From Clostridiales bacterium (GTDB lineage Bacteria > Bacillota > Clostridia > Oscillospirales > Oscillospiraceae), in contig JAAYFX010000102.1 of assembly GCA_012728025.1 (NCBI GenBank), positions 1 through 11,637 of the forward strand: a DNA stretch of 11,637 nucleotides. The letters run 5' to 3'. Below are positions 6,280-11,637 of this stretch, in pieces. The translations under genes were made by a program, and so were the position numbers. Under the pieces are notes generated by a model that did no database searches, was not told the DNA's origin, and worked only from the letters and a program-made list of their open reading frames with translations. Position 1 is the stretch's first letter. Each line of letters begins with the position of its first letter.

Positions 6280-6308
6280 TTGTCATACAAACTGACCAAA
6301 AATGACAA
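6280..6308. promoter_or_regulatory. Dyad upstream of the HTH gene promoter, possible operator
   Basis: The 7-base half-sites TTGTCAT (6280-6286) and ATGACAA (6302-6308) are perfect inverted repeats 22 bp apart centre to centre, about two helical turns. The dyad begins 9 bp upstream of the -35 box. A dimeric regulator could bind both on one DNA face; the HTH protein itself is an obvious candidate. Confidence 0.45.
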
Positions 6309-6373
6309 AAACCCTGCCACTTAAGCAAGATTTTAAAAAGAGCAAAAAGTTTGTGGAAACTCCCAAAGAAGTC

Positions 6374-6402
6374 TTGACAAAACTGGGGGAGCATTGTATC
6401 AT
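6374..6402 (+). promoter_or_regulatory. Strong SigA-type promoter in a gene-free region
   Basis: TTGACA (6374-6379), exactly the consensus, is followed by a 17-base spacer and TATCAT (6397-6402). A-rich DNA upstream (6331-6355) could help as an UP element. The predicted start is near 6409 and no plus-strand protein gene follows before the terminator at 6542-6585. Confidence 0.7.
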
Positions 6403-6408
6403 ATAGCC

Positions 6409-6585
6409 AGAGGAAAGAGTGGCTTCTATGTAGCTTTTCTTTAGGATAGCAGCTTCTTTCCCAAGAGAACCTGCCACAAAATCCAAGCGAAAGAGAGGTA
6501 AACCGGAAAGTATGCCCGAAACAAAAGAAAATCAGGCGTAAGCCCCCTGCTCGCACAAGGACGGGCAGGGGGCGGATGTTTTTTT
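6409..6585 (+). ncRNA. Candidate small RNA of about 180 nt
   Basis: The interval between the HTH gene and bofA (6220-6597) has no convincing protein gene. It does hold a near-consensus plus-strand promoter and, about 140 bases downstream of the predicted start, a 12-bp GC-rich hairpin with T7, so a transcript of roughly 175-180 nt is predicted. Local pairings include GGAAAGA (6412-6418) with TCTTTCC (6455-6461), and TATGCC (6511-6516) with GGCGTA (6535-6540). The size suits 6S RNA or a regulatory sRNA, but I do not see 6S end-to-end pairing, SRP, RNase P or tmRNA motifs, or a known riboswitch core. A 9-codon frame, MPETKENQA (6512-6541), ends exactly where the terminator stem begins, so a tiny peptide is an alternative. 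The RNA is read divergently from the HTH gene and convergently with bofA. Confidence 0.5.
6542..6585 (+). terminator. Intrinsic terminator of the candidate small RNA
   Basis: Arms GCCCCCTGCTCG (6542-6553) and CGGGCAGGGGGC (6562-6573) form 12 pairs including one G-U, around an 8-base loop. After 5 bases comes T7 (6579-6585). In the minus direction no T-run follows, so it is chiefly a plus-strand terminator, though the stem may also slow bofA read-through. Confidence 0.8.
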
Positions 6586-6597
6586 ATAAAAGATAAA

Positions 6598-6864
6598 TCA
6601 GAATATGTATTGTACCAAAAGCAGCAAAATAACACCGGGGAGTCCCAAAACTCCCACCAAAATAGCGCTTAACCAGCTTATTGCGATATGCAGGCCCACA
6701 AGGGAGCCAAAGAAATTTAAAACTATAAGGGCAATAAAGCCGAAAGCGGCATTTAAAAGCAGTTTGAATGCCCATTTGATGGGAGTTCTAAGAAGTTTGA
6801 AAAGGGGAAAAAGCAAAAAAACCAGAACTACAAGGGCGATTATTCCGATTAGCTGTAAGGGCAT
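6598..6864 (-). CDS. bofA: Pro-SigmaK processing inhibitor BofA family protein
   Basis: BofA is a small integral membrane protein of the mother cell. In Bacillus subtilis it holds the intramembrane protease SpoIVFB inactive in complex with SpoIVFA, so delaying pro-SigmaK cleavage until the forespore signals. The 88-residue product fits the family length (about 87) and is almost wholly hydrophobic, with membrane segments near 5-25, 36-56 and 60-86. Family-like features are 'LLNAAFGFIALIVLNFFG' (36-53) and the C-terminal 'GVLGLPGVILLLL' (71-83). The ATG at 6864 follows AAAGGAG with 8-base spacing after GGAG. It lies 51 bp after yaaL on the same strand, matching the recR-yaaL-bofA order of Bacilli, though recR is not next to it here. 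Many Clostridia keep BofA without SpoIVFB, so its exact role here is uncertain. Confidence 0.9.
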   Translation of the reverse strand: MPLQLIGIIALVVLVFLLFPLFKLLRTPIKWAFKLLLNAAFGFIALIVLNFFGSLVGLHIAISWLSAILVGVLGLPGVILLLLVQYIF

Positions 6865-6911
6865 ATGTATATCTCCTTTTTAACAAATCATTTAAAAATA
6901 TATGTAAGGGG

Positions 6912-6948
6912 GCGCTCAATAATACCTTTGACGGTATTGCTTGAGCGC
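6912..6948 (-). promoter_or_regulatory. Stem-loop spanning the yaaL stop codon
   Basis: GCGCTCAA (6912-6919) pairs with TTGAGCGC (6941-6948), and AATACC (6921-6926) with GGTATT (6933-6938), giving 14 pairs with a 1x2 internal loop and a 6-base cap. It contains the yaaL stop codon. On the minus strand CCCCTTACATATATTTTT follows, so the T-run is distant; partial termination or mRNA protection between yaaL and bofA is possible. Confidence 0.55.
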
Positions 6949-7131
6949 TGTATTATATCTGGAGCGAAGGGCGCTTATCTCGAAAATACAGGCGTCGAGA
7001 GCATCTGAATCTGTGGCATTGTTAAAATGGATATATGCCTCATTCAAACTGTTTTGCAAAGAGCTGATTTCACCGGCGGCGGCTGAAAGTTCGGCTCGGC
7101 GCAATTTCTCTTCCTTTTTTGCCTTTGACAT
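6916..7131 (-). CDS. yaaL: DUF2508 family protein (YaaL-like)
   Basis: This 71-residue, highly charged, probably alpha-helical cytosolic protein matches the small YaaL/DUF2508 family, whose function is unknown. The recognisable part is 'HFNNATDSDALDACIFEISALRSRYNTALKQ' (residues 35-65), in which an acidic segment and a helix with Arg-Tyr-Asn are the family hallmark; the N-terminus is Lys-rich ('SKAKKEEKLRR'). The ATG at 7131 follows GGGGAGGA with 6-base spacing after GAGG. It is the first gene of a two-gene unit with bofA, as in Bacillus subtilis. A sporulation-type promoter match lies upstream at 7162-7190. Its divergent neighbour is the topoisomerase operon and not recR. Confidence 0.82.
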   Translation of the reverse strand: MSKAKKEEKLRRAELSAAAGEISSLQNSLNEAYIHFNNATDSDALDACIFEISALRSRYNTALKQYRQRYY

Positions 7132-7161
7132 ACTTTTCCTCCCCTTTTCGGGTTTTAAAAA

Positions 7162-7190
7162 ATTATGCTCAAAGGAGGGGAAAAATATTC
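7162..7190 (-). promoter_or_regulatory. Possible SigE-type promoter for yaaL-bofA
   Basis: On the minus strand GAATATT (7190-7184) matches the SigE -35 pattern (KMATATT), and 16 bases further CATAATTT resembles the -10 pattern CATACAHT with two mismatches. No good SigA promoter is visible in the same interval. Mother-cell expression would suit BofA. The spacer is 1-2 bases longer than usual, so this is tentative. Confidence 0.35.
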
Positions 7191-7192
7191 TT

Positions 7193-7220
7193 GCTCCCTG
7201 TGAAGGCGACAGTTAGGAGC
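7193..7220. repeat. Inverted repeat between divergent promoters
   Basis: GCTCC (7193-7197) with GGAGC (7216-7220) and CTGT (7198-7201) with ACAG (7209-7212) form a 9-pair dyad with a 3-base bulge. It lies between the possible yaaL promoter and the topoisomerase promoter, so it could be a shared operator. Confidence 0.35.
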
Positions 7221-7230
7221 AGGCTATACC

Positions 7231-7259
7231 TTGATTTTTAAGGCATTATAGGATATACT
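7231..7259 (+). promoter_or_regulatory. SigA-type promoter for the topoisomerase operon
   Basis: TTGATT (7231-7236), a 17-base spacer and TATACT (7254-7259) predict a start near 7266. The leader of about 56 nt holds a CACAA/TTGTG dyad (7287-7291 with 7296-7300) shortly before the GAGGAG ribosome site. Confidence 0.7.
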
Positions 7260-7321
7260 ATATGAGTTAATATGGAAGAAAATGTTCACAATATGTTGTG
7301 ATGTGAGGAGAAAGCACATTT

Positions 7322-9307
7322 ATGAGTAAAACTAAGCCCGCAGAGTACGGAAACACCAGCATATCCCAGCTTAAAGGTGCGGATAGGGTAAGAAAACGCC
7401 CTGCCGTTATCTTTGGTTCGGATGGGCTGGAGGGCTGCCAACACGCTGTTTTTGAGATATTATCCAACGCCATAGACGAAGCACGTGAGGGCCACGGGAG
7501 CATTATAACAGTTACACGCTTTGCTGACAAGTCTATACAAGTGGAGGACTTTGGTCGGGGCTGCCCTGTGGATTGGAATGAAAAGGAAGGCCGCTTTAAC
7601 TGGGAGCTTGTCTTTTGTGAGCTTTATGCCGGAGGAAAGTACCAAAACGCTGAGGGAGAGAATTATGAATATTCTTTGGGTCTTAACGGACTTGGCTCCT
7701 GCGCCACCCAATACGCCAGCGAATATTTTGACGCAACTGTATACAGGGACGGCTTTAAATACAGCCTGCACTTTGAAAAAGGTGAAAACATAGGCGGACT
7801 AAAAAAAGAACCGACAGACCGCAAAAAAACCGGCTCCGTTTTCCGCTGGCGGCCAGACCTTGAGGTTTTTACAGATATTGACATCCCCTTGGAGTTTTTC
7901 ACGGAGACTTTGCGCCGGCAGGCCGTTGTAAATGCCGGTGTGGTTTTTCGCCTTTTAAACGAAACCGGCGGAAAATTTGAGACTTTGGATTTTAAATATG
8001 AAAACGGAATTTTAGACTATGTTTCGGAAATAGCAGGAGAGGAAACTCTCTCGGCTCCCGTTTTCATGGAGGCGGAAAGAAAGGGGCGTGACCGTCAGGA
8101 CAAGCCCGAATATAAAGTTAAGCTAAGTGCAGCCTTTTGCTTTTCAAATAAGGTAAGCGGAATTGAGTATTACCATAACTCCAGCTTTTTGGAATACGGC
8201 GGAGCACCGGAAAAGGCTGTACGTTCGGCCTTTACCTCTGCTGTGGATGCTTATATAAAGAAAATCGGGAAATACCAGAAAAGCGAGAGCAAGGTGGGCT
8301 TTCAGGATATTGCCGACTGCCTTGTTCTTGTAACAAACTGTTTTTCCACCCGCACCTCCTATGAAAACCAGACCAAAAAGGCCATAAACAACCGCTTTAT
8401 CCAAGAGGCTATGACAGATTTTTTGCGAAGCCAGCTTGAGATATATTTTATAGAGCATAAAACCGAGGCGGATAAAATTGCCGAGCAGGTGCTTATAAAC
8501 AAGCGCTCCCGTGAGCAGGCGGAAAGAGCCAGACTCAATATAAAAAAGAAACTTTCGGGCAACCTTGACATCTCAAACCGTGTCCAAAAGTTTGTGGACT
8601 GCCGCACGAAAGACTTTGAAAAGCGTGAGCTTTACATTGTGGAGGGTGACTCGGCGCTGGGGGCCTGCAAGCTTTCACGGGATGCGGAATTTCAGGGCAT
8701 AATGCCTGTGCGGGGCAAAATATTAAACTGCCTTAAGGCCGATTATGCAAGGATTTTTAAAAGTGAAATCATAACAGACCTTATAAAGGTTTTAGGCTGC
8801 GGTGTGGAGGTGGAAAAGGGCAGGGGCAAGGACATTGGCACCTTCGACCTTGACTCTCTGCGCTGGAGCAAGGTTATAATCTGTACAGACGCCGATGTGG
8901 ACGGATTTCAGATACGCACCCTTATTCTGACCATGCTATACAGGCTTACGCCGACACTTATAAACAGCGGCCTTGTCTATATAGCCGAATCTCCTCTGTA
9001 TGAGATAAATGGGAAGGACAAAACTTATTTTGCCTATTCCGACAGGGAGAAAAATGCCATAGTGGAAAAGCTCTCCGGACAAAAGCTTTCCATAAATCGC
9101 TCTAAGGGACTGGGCGAAAACGACCCTGAGATGATGTGGCTTACCACCATGAATCCGGAAACCAGAAGGCTTATAAAAGTCATGCCGGAGGATGCCTGCC
9201 GCACAGCAGAGAGCTTTGACCTGCTTTTGGGGGATAATCTTGCCGGAAGAAAAGACCATATTGCCGAAAACGGCTATAAATACCTTGAACTGGCGGATAT
9301 TTCATAA
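7322..9307 (+). CDS. parE: Divergent ParE/GyrB-like topoisomerase subunit (ATPase plus TOPRIM)
   Basis: This 661-residue protein is the ATPase subunit of a type IIA topoisomerase. The GHKL ATPase comes first: N-box 'EILSNAIDEA' (45-54; catalytic Glu45, Mg-binding Asn49), G1 'DFGRG' (76-80), ATP lid and G2 'GLNGLG' (120-125), G3 'KTG' (169-171). The transducer carries the QTK loop (350-352). TOPRIM follows: 'EGDSA' (441-445), 'GIMPVRGKILN' (459-469) and 'DADVDG' (523-528) supply the metal-binding acids, then 'KGLGENDPEMMW' (595-606). Its ~660 residues match ParE and Gram-positive GyrB, with no large insert. It is clearly divergent: the usual GLHGVG His is Asn, the His of DVDGxHIR is Gln, and RKRPGMYIG reads 'RKRPAVIFG'. 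The ATG follows GAGGAG at rather long spacing. It forms an operon with the ParC-like gene 75 bp downstream. The parE symbol is by homology; it may be an extra paralogue beside a normal gyrase elsewhere. Confidence 0.85.
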   Translation: MSKTKPAEYGNTSISQLKGADRVRKRPAVIFGSDGLEGCQHAVFEILSNAIDEAREGHGSIITVTRFADKSIQVEDFGRGCPVDWNEKEGRFNWELVFCELYAGGKYQNAEGENYEYSLGLNGLGSCATQYASEYFDATVYRDGFKYSLHFEKGENIGGLKKEPTDRKKTGSVFRWRPDLEVFTDIDIPLEFFTETLRRQAVVNAGVVFRLLNETGGKFETLDFKYENGILDYVSEIAGEETLSAPVFMEAERKGRDRQDKPEYKVKLSAAFCFSNKVSGIEYYHNSSFLEYGGAPEKAVRSAFTSAVDAYIKKIGKYQKSESKVGFQDIADCLVLVTNCFSTRTSYENQTKKAINNRFIQEAMTDFLRSQLEIYFIEHKTEADKIAEQVLINKRSREQAERARLNIKKKLSGNLDISNRVQKFVDCRTKDFEKRELYIVEGDSALGACKLSRDAEFQGIMPVRGKILNCLKADYARIFKSEIITDLIKVLGCGVEVEKGRGKDIGTFDLDSLRWSKVIICTDADVDGFQIRTLILTMLYRLTPTLINSGLVYIAESPLYEINGKDKTYFAYSDREKNAIVEKLSGQKLSINRSKGLGENDPEMMWLTTMNPETRRLIKVMPEDACRTAESFDLLLGDNLAGRKDHIAENGYKYLELADIS

Positions 9308-9382
9308 GACTCGTGATTTTTCGAGAAACAAATATCTGCCAGAGCCAAAACACCAATACCGAAACGAGGGGATAAATACCAT

Positions 9383-11623
9383 ATGCCACGGAAAAAGAAA
9401 TCCGACCCAAATAAAAAGGGCCTTAATCAGAACGTAGAGGGGCTTTCTGCCGAGGTTCTTGAGCAGCCCATAACCGAAACTCTGGAAACAAACTATATGC
9501 CCTACGCCATGAGCGTAATAGTCTCCAGAGCAATTCCGGAGATAGACGGCTTTAAGCCGTCTCACAGAAAGCTTCTTTATACCATGTATAAAATGGGGCT
9601 TATGACGGGGCCAAGGACGAAAAGTGCCAACATAGTCGGCCAGACCATGCGCCTAAACCCCCATGGAGATGCCGCCATTTATGAAACCATGGTGCGACTT
9701 TCCAAGGGCTGCGAGGCTCTTTTAACTCCCTTTGTAGACAGTAAGGGTAACTTCGGAAAAACCTATTCAAGGGATATGGCTTATGCCGCCTCCCGCTATA
9801 CCGAGGCAAAGCTCTCTGCTATCTGCACAGAGCTTTTTCGGGATATAGAAAAAGACACTGTTGACTTTGCGGATAACTATGACGGCAGCACCCGTGAGCC
9901 GGTTCTTCTTCCCACAAGCTTTCCAAATGTGCTTGTGTCGGCAAACACCGGCATAGCCGTTGGCATGGCAAGTCAGATTTGTGGCTTTAATCTGGCAGAG
10001 GTCTGCGAAACCACAATAAATTATATTAAAGACCCAGACTGCGACCTTATGCAGTCTCTTTTAGCGCCGGATTTTTCCACAGGGGGGGAGCTTATATATG
10101 ACCCTGAGGAAATTTCACGGATATACGAAACAGGAAGGGGCGGCTTCAGGCTGCGGGCAAAGTGGCGCTATGACAAGGCTGAAAACATCATAGAAGTTTA
10201 TGAAATTCCCTATTCAACAACGGTTGAGGCCATCATGGACAAGGTTTCCGAGCTTGTAAAATCGGGGAAAGTCAAAGAAATAAGCGATATGCGGGACGAA
10301 ACAGACCTTGGGGGCTTAAAGCTTGCCATTGACCTAAAGCGTGGGGTTGACCCCGACAAACTAATGGCAAAGCTCATGAGGCAAACCCCCTTGTGTGACA
10401 GCTTTTCCTGCAACTTTAACATACTCATAAGTGGAAATCCAAGGCTTATGGGAGTGCGGGAAATACTTAGCGAGTGGACGGCTTGGCGGATTGACTGTGT
10501 GCGCAGGCGGGTGTTTTTTGACCTTGAGCGAAAAAAGGAAAAGCTGCACCTGCTAAACGGCCTTAAAAAAATCCTTCTGGATATAGACAAGGCCATAGCC
10601 ATCATAAGGGGAACCGAGCTTGAAAGCGAGGTTGTGCCAAACCTTATGATAGGCTTTGGCATAGACAAAATTCAGGCTGAATATGTGGCGGAGATAAAGC
10701 TTCGCAATATAAATAAGGAATACATCTTAAAAAGGGTTGAGGAAACCGAGCGGCTAGAAAAGGAAATCAAGGATTTGGAAGATATTCTTAACAGCCCCCG
10801 CAGGGTAAAGAAAATCATCACAGATGAGCTGCGGGATGTTATGAAAAAGTTTCCCTCCCCTCGCAAGACCGAGATAATATATGCCGACGAGATAGAAGCT
10901 TATGACGAGGAGGACGAAACGGAGGACTACCCCGTTACATTTTTCCTGTCTCGGGAGGGATATTTTAAGAAAATATCCCAGCCGTCCCTGCGCATGAGCG
11001 GTGAGCAGAAATACAAGGAAAACGACGGCCCCATGCAGGAGATGGAAGGACAGAATAGGGATGAGCTTTTAATCTTCACCGATAAACGGCAGGTCTATAA
11101 AGTGCGGGCTTCGGATTTTGAAGATTCCAAAGCCTCACTTTTGGGGATTTATCTGCCCTCTCATCTGGAGATGGACGAGGGAGAAGGCGTTTTATGCATA
11201 ATAAAAGCCGAAGATTACAGTGCGGGGCTTCTTCTGTTTTTTGAAAACGGCAAAGTGGCAAGGTTCTCCCTTTCTGCCTATGCAACAAAAACAAACAGGA
11301 AGCGTCTAACAGGGGCATATTCCGATAAAAGCCCTCTGGTTTGCGCCCTAACTCTTGAGGAGGAAAGGGAGATAGCGGCATTTTCCTCCGAGGGCAGGGC
11401 TGTGATTTTCAGCAGTGCCCTGATTGCACCAAAAACCTCGAGGACCACCATTGGAGTATCCCTTATGAACCTTAAATCAAAGCACAAACTTATAAAAGCT
11501 GCCTATCTTGAGGACAGCGGCATACAAAATGCAGCCCGATATAGGGCAAGAAGCATTCCGGTGGCGGGGGCGCTTTTGCGTGATGGTGACAGGGAAGAAA
11601 AGCAGATGAGCCTTATTGACTAG
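9383..11623 (+). CDS. parC: Divergent ParC/GyrA-like topoisomerase subunit A
   Basis: The 746-residue partner cuts and rejoins DNA. The winged-helix core holds the catalytic Tyr139 with the preceding Arg138 in 'ASRYTEAKL' (136-144), and the tower and coiled-coil parts follow ('GIAVGMASQICGFNL' at 190-204; charged helix at about 440-485). At the quinolone region the usual HPHGDSAVYD reads 'NPHGDAAIYE' (92-101): Ala97 replaces the key Ser (GyrA position 83 in Escherichia coli) and Glu101 the Asp (position 87). The C-terminal part (about 515-746) has beta-pinwheel blade-like repeats ('VTFFLSREGYFKKI', 'LLIFTDKRQVYKV', 'LLLFFENGKVARF') but no QRRGGKG GyrA box; 'LRMSGEQKYKENDGP' stands in its place, so DNA wrapping and active supercoiling are unlikely. 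That favours a Topo IV-like relaxing and decatenating role. An acidic stretch (502-514) separates core and pinwheel. GAGGGG lies 11 bases before the ATG at 9383. The parC symbol is by homology. Confidence 0.87.
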   Translation: MPRKKKSDPNKKGLNQNVEGLSAEVLEQPITETLETNYMPYAMSVIVSRAIPEIDGFKPSHRKLLYTMYKMGLMTGPRTKSANIVGQTMRLNPHGDAAIYETMVRLSKGCEALLTPFVDSKGNFGKTYSRDMAYAASRYTEAKLSAICTELFRDIEKDTVDFADNYDGSTREPVLLPTSFPNVLVSANTGIAVGMASQICGFNLAEVCETTINYIKDPDCDLMQSLLAPDFSTGGELIYDPEEISRIYETGRGGFRLRAKWRYDKAENIIEVYEIPYSTTVEAIMDKVSELVKSGKVKEISDMRDETDLGGLKLAIDLKRGVDPDKLMAKLMRQTPLCDSFSCNFNILISGNPRLMGVREILSEWTAWRIDCVRRRVFFDLERKKEKLHLLNGLKKILLDIDKAIAIIRGTELESEVVPNLMIGFGIDKIQAEYVAEIKLRNINKEYILKRVEETERLEKEIKDLEDILNSPRRVKKIITDELRDVMKKFPSPRKTEIIYADEIEAYDEEDETEDYPVTFFLSREGYFKKISQPSLRMSGEQKYKENDGPMQEMEGQNRDELLIFTDKRQVYKVRASDFEDSKASLLGIYLPSHLEMDEGEGVLCIIKAEDYSAGLLLFFENGKVARFSLSAYATKTNRKRLTGAYSDKSPLVCALTLEEEREIAAFSSEGRAVIFSSALIAPKTSRTTIGVSLMNLKSKHKLIKAAYLEDSGIQNAARYRARSIPVAGALLRDGDREEKQMSLID

Positions 11624-11637
11624 GCTTAAAGGGAAAG

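Noticed and set aside
6212..6556. A 114-codon minus-strand frame upstream of the HTH gene
   Set aside because: Its composition is rich in Phe, Cys and Trp with no family likeness, and it overlaps the HTH gene start, its promoter, the dyad and the opposite-strand RNA signals.
6409..6585. Call of 6S RNA, SRP RNA, RNase P RNA or tmRNA
   Set aside because: Size is compatible with some, but I see no end-to-end pairing with a central bubble and none of the conserved cores or a 3' CCA tail.
6409..6585. A riboswitch or attenuator
   Set aside because: No plus-strand gene follows closely; the next one starts at 7322 with its own promoter, and bofA and yaaL are on the opposite strand.
6862..6880. The bofA ribosome site looks like the phage T7 gene 10 site used in expression vectors (AAGGAGATATACATATG)
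   Set aside because: It is a short match in natural-looking context, with a bofA gene in its normal place after yaaL and no other vector sequence. Chance is more likely than contamination.
7322..11623. Standard DNA gyrase (gyrB-gyrA)
   Set aside because: The A subunit has no GyrA box and both subunits differ at several normally fixed residues, so a Topo IV-like or separate clade is the better call.
1..11637. Insertion sequences, phage or plasmid genes, CRISPR arrays, attachment sites, tRNA genes
   Set aside because: I looked for transposase or integrase motifs, terminal repeats, spaced direct repeats and tRNA cloverleaf ends on both strands and found none.

Overview
The window looks like chromosomal DNA of a low-to-mid-GC, endospore-forming Firmicute, most likely a member of the Clostridia. 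The reasons are the yaaL-bofA pair (BofA belongs to sporulation), the rpsO-pnp-M16 peptidase order known from Bacillus and Clostridium, strong AGGAGG-type ribosome binding sites and SigA-like promoters. A closer assignment (for example Lachnospirales) is inference only. No insertion sequence, phage gene, tRNA, rRNA or CRISPR array is visible.

Layout: (1) 3-977, plus strand: the 3' part of a membrane-anchored SGNH-like protein, running into a strong bidirectional terminator (979-1024). (2) 1040-5022, minus strand, read as rpsO, pnp, then an M16 zinc peptidase. rpsO has its own promoters. A hairpin and a near-consensus promoter separate rpsO from pnp. The pnp leader is heavily structured and holds a possible 10-residue upstream ORF that overlaps the pnp start. 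(3) 5305-6219, minus strand: an HTH protein with an unrecognised C-terminal part, a TTG start with a perfect Shine-Dalgarno, its own promoter and a dyad that could be an operator. (4) 6374-6585, plus strand: a promoter and an intrinsic terminator about 180 nt apart with no convincing gene between them, so a candidate small RNA. (5) 6598-7131, minus strand: yaaL (DUF2508) then bofA. (6) 7231-11623, plus strand: a two-gene operon for a divergent type IIA topoisomerase, a ParE/GyrB-like ATPase-TOPRIM subunit and a ParC/GyrA-like breakage-reunion subunit.

How the genes relate: rpsO and pnp join ribosome supply to RNA turnover, and the pnp leader carries the kind of RNA structure expected for post-transcriptional control. 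YaaL and BofA point to sporulation, where BofA restrains pro-SigmaK processing in the mother cell. The topoisomerase pair has all core catalytic motifs but no GyrA box, which suggests a decatenase/relaxase like Topo IV and not a gyrase. It also carries Ala and Glu at the two main quinolone-contact positions.

The points most worth following are the uORF and alternative hairpins at the pnp start, the unassigned plus-strand RNA at 6409-6585, and the divergent topoisomerase. All functional statements are read from motifs by eye; no database or folding program was run.
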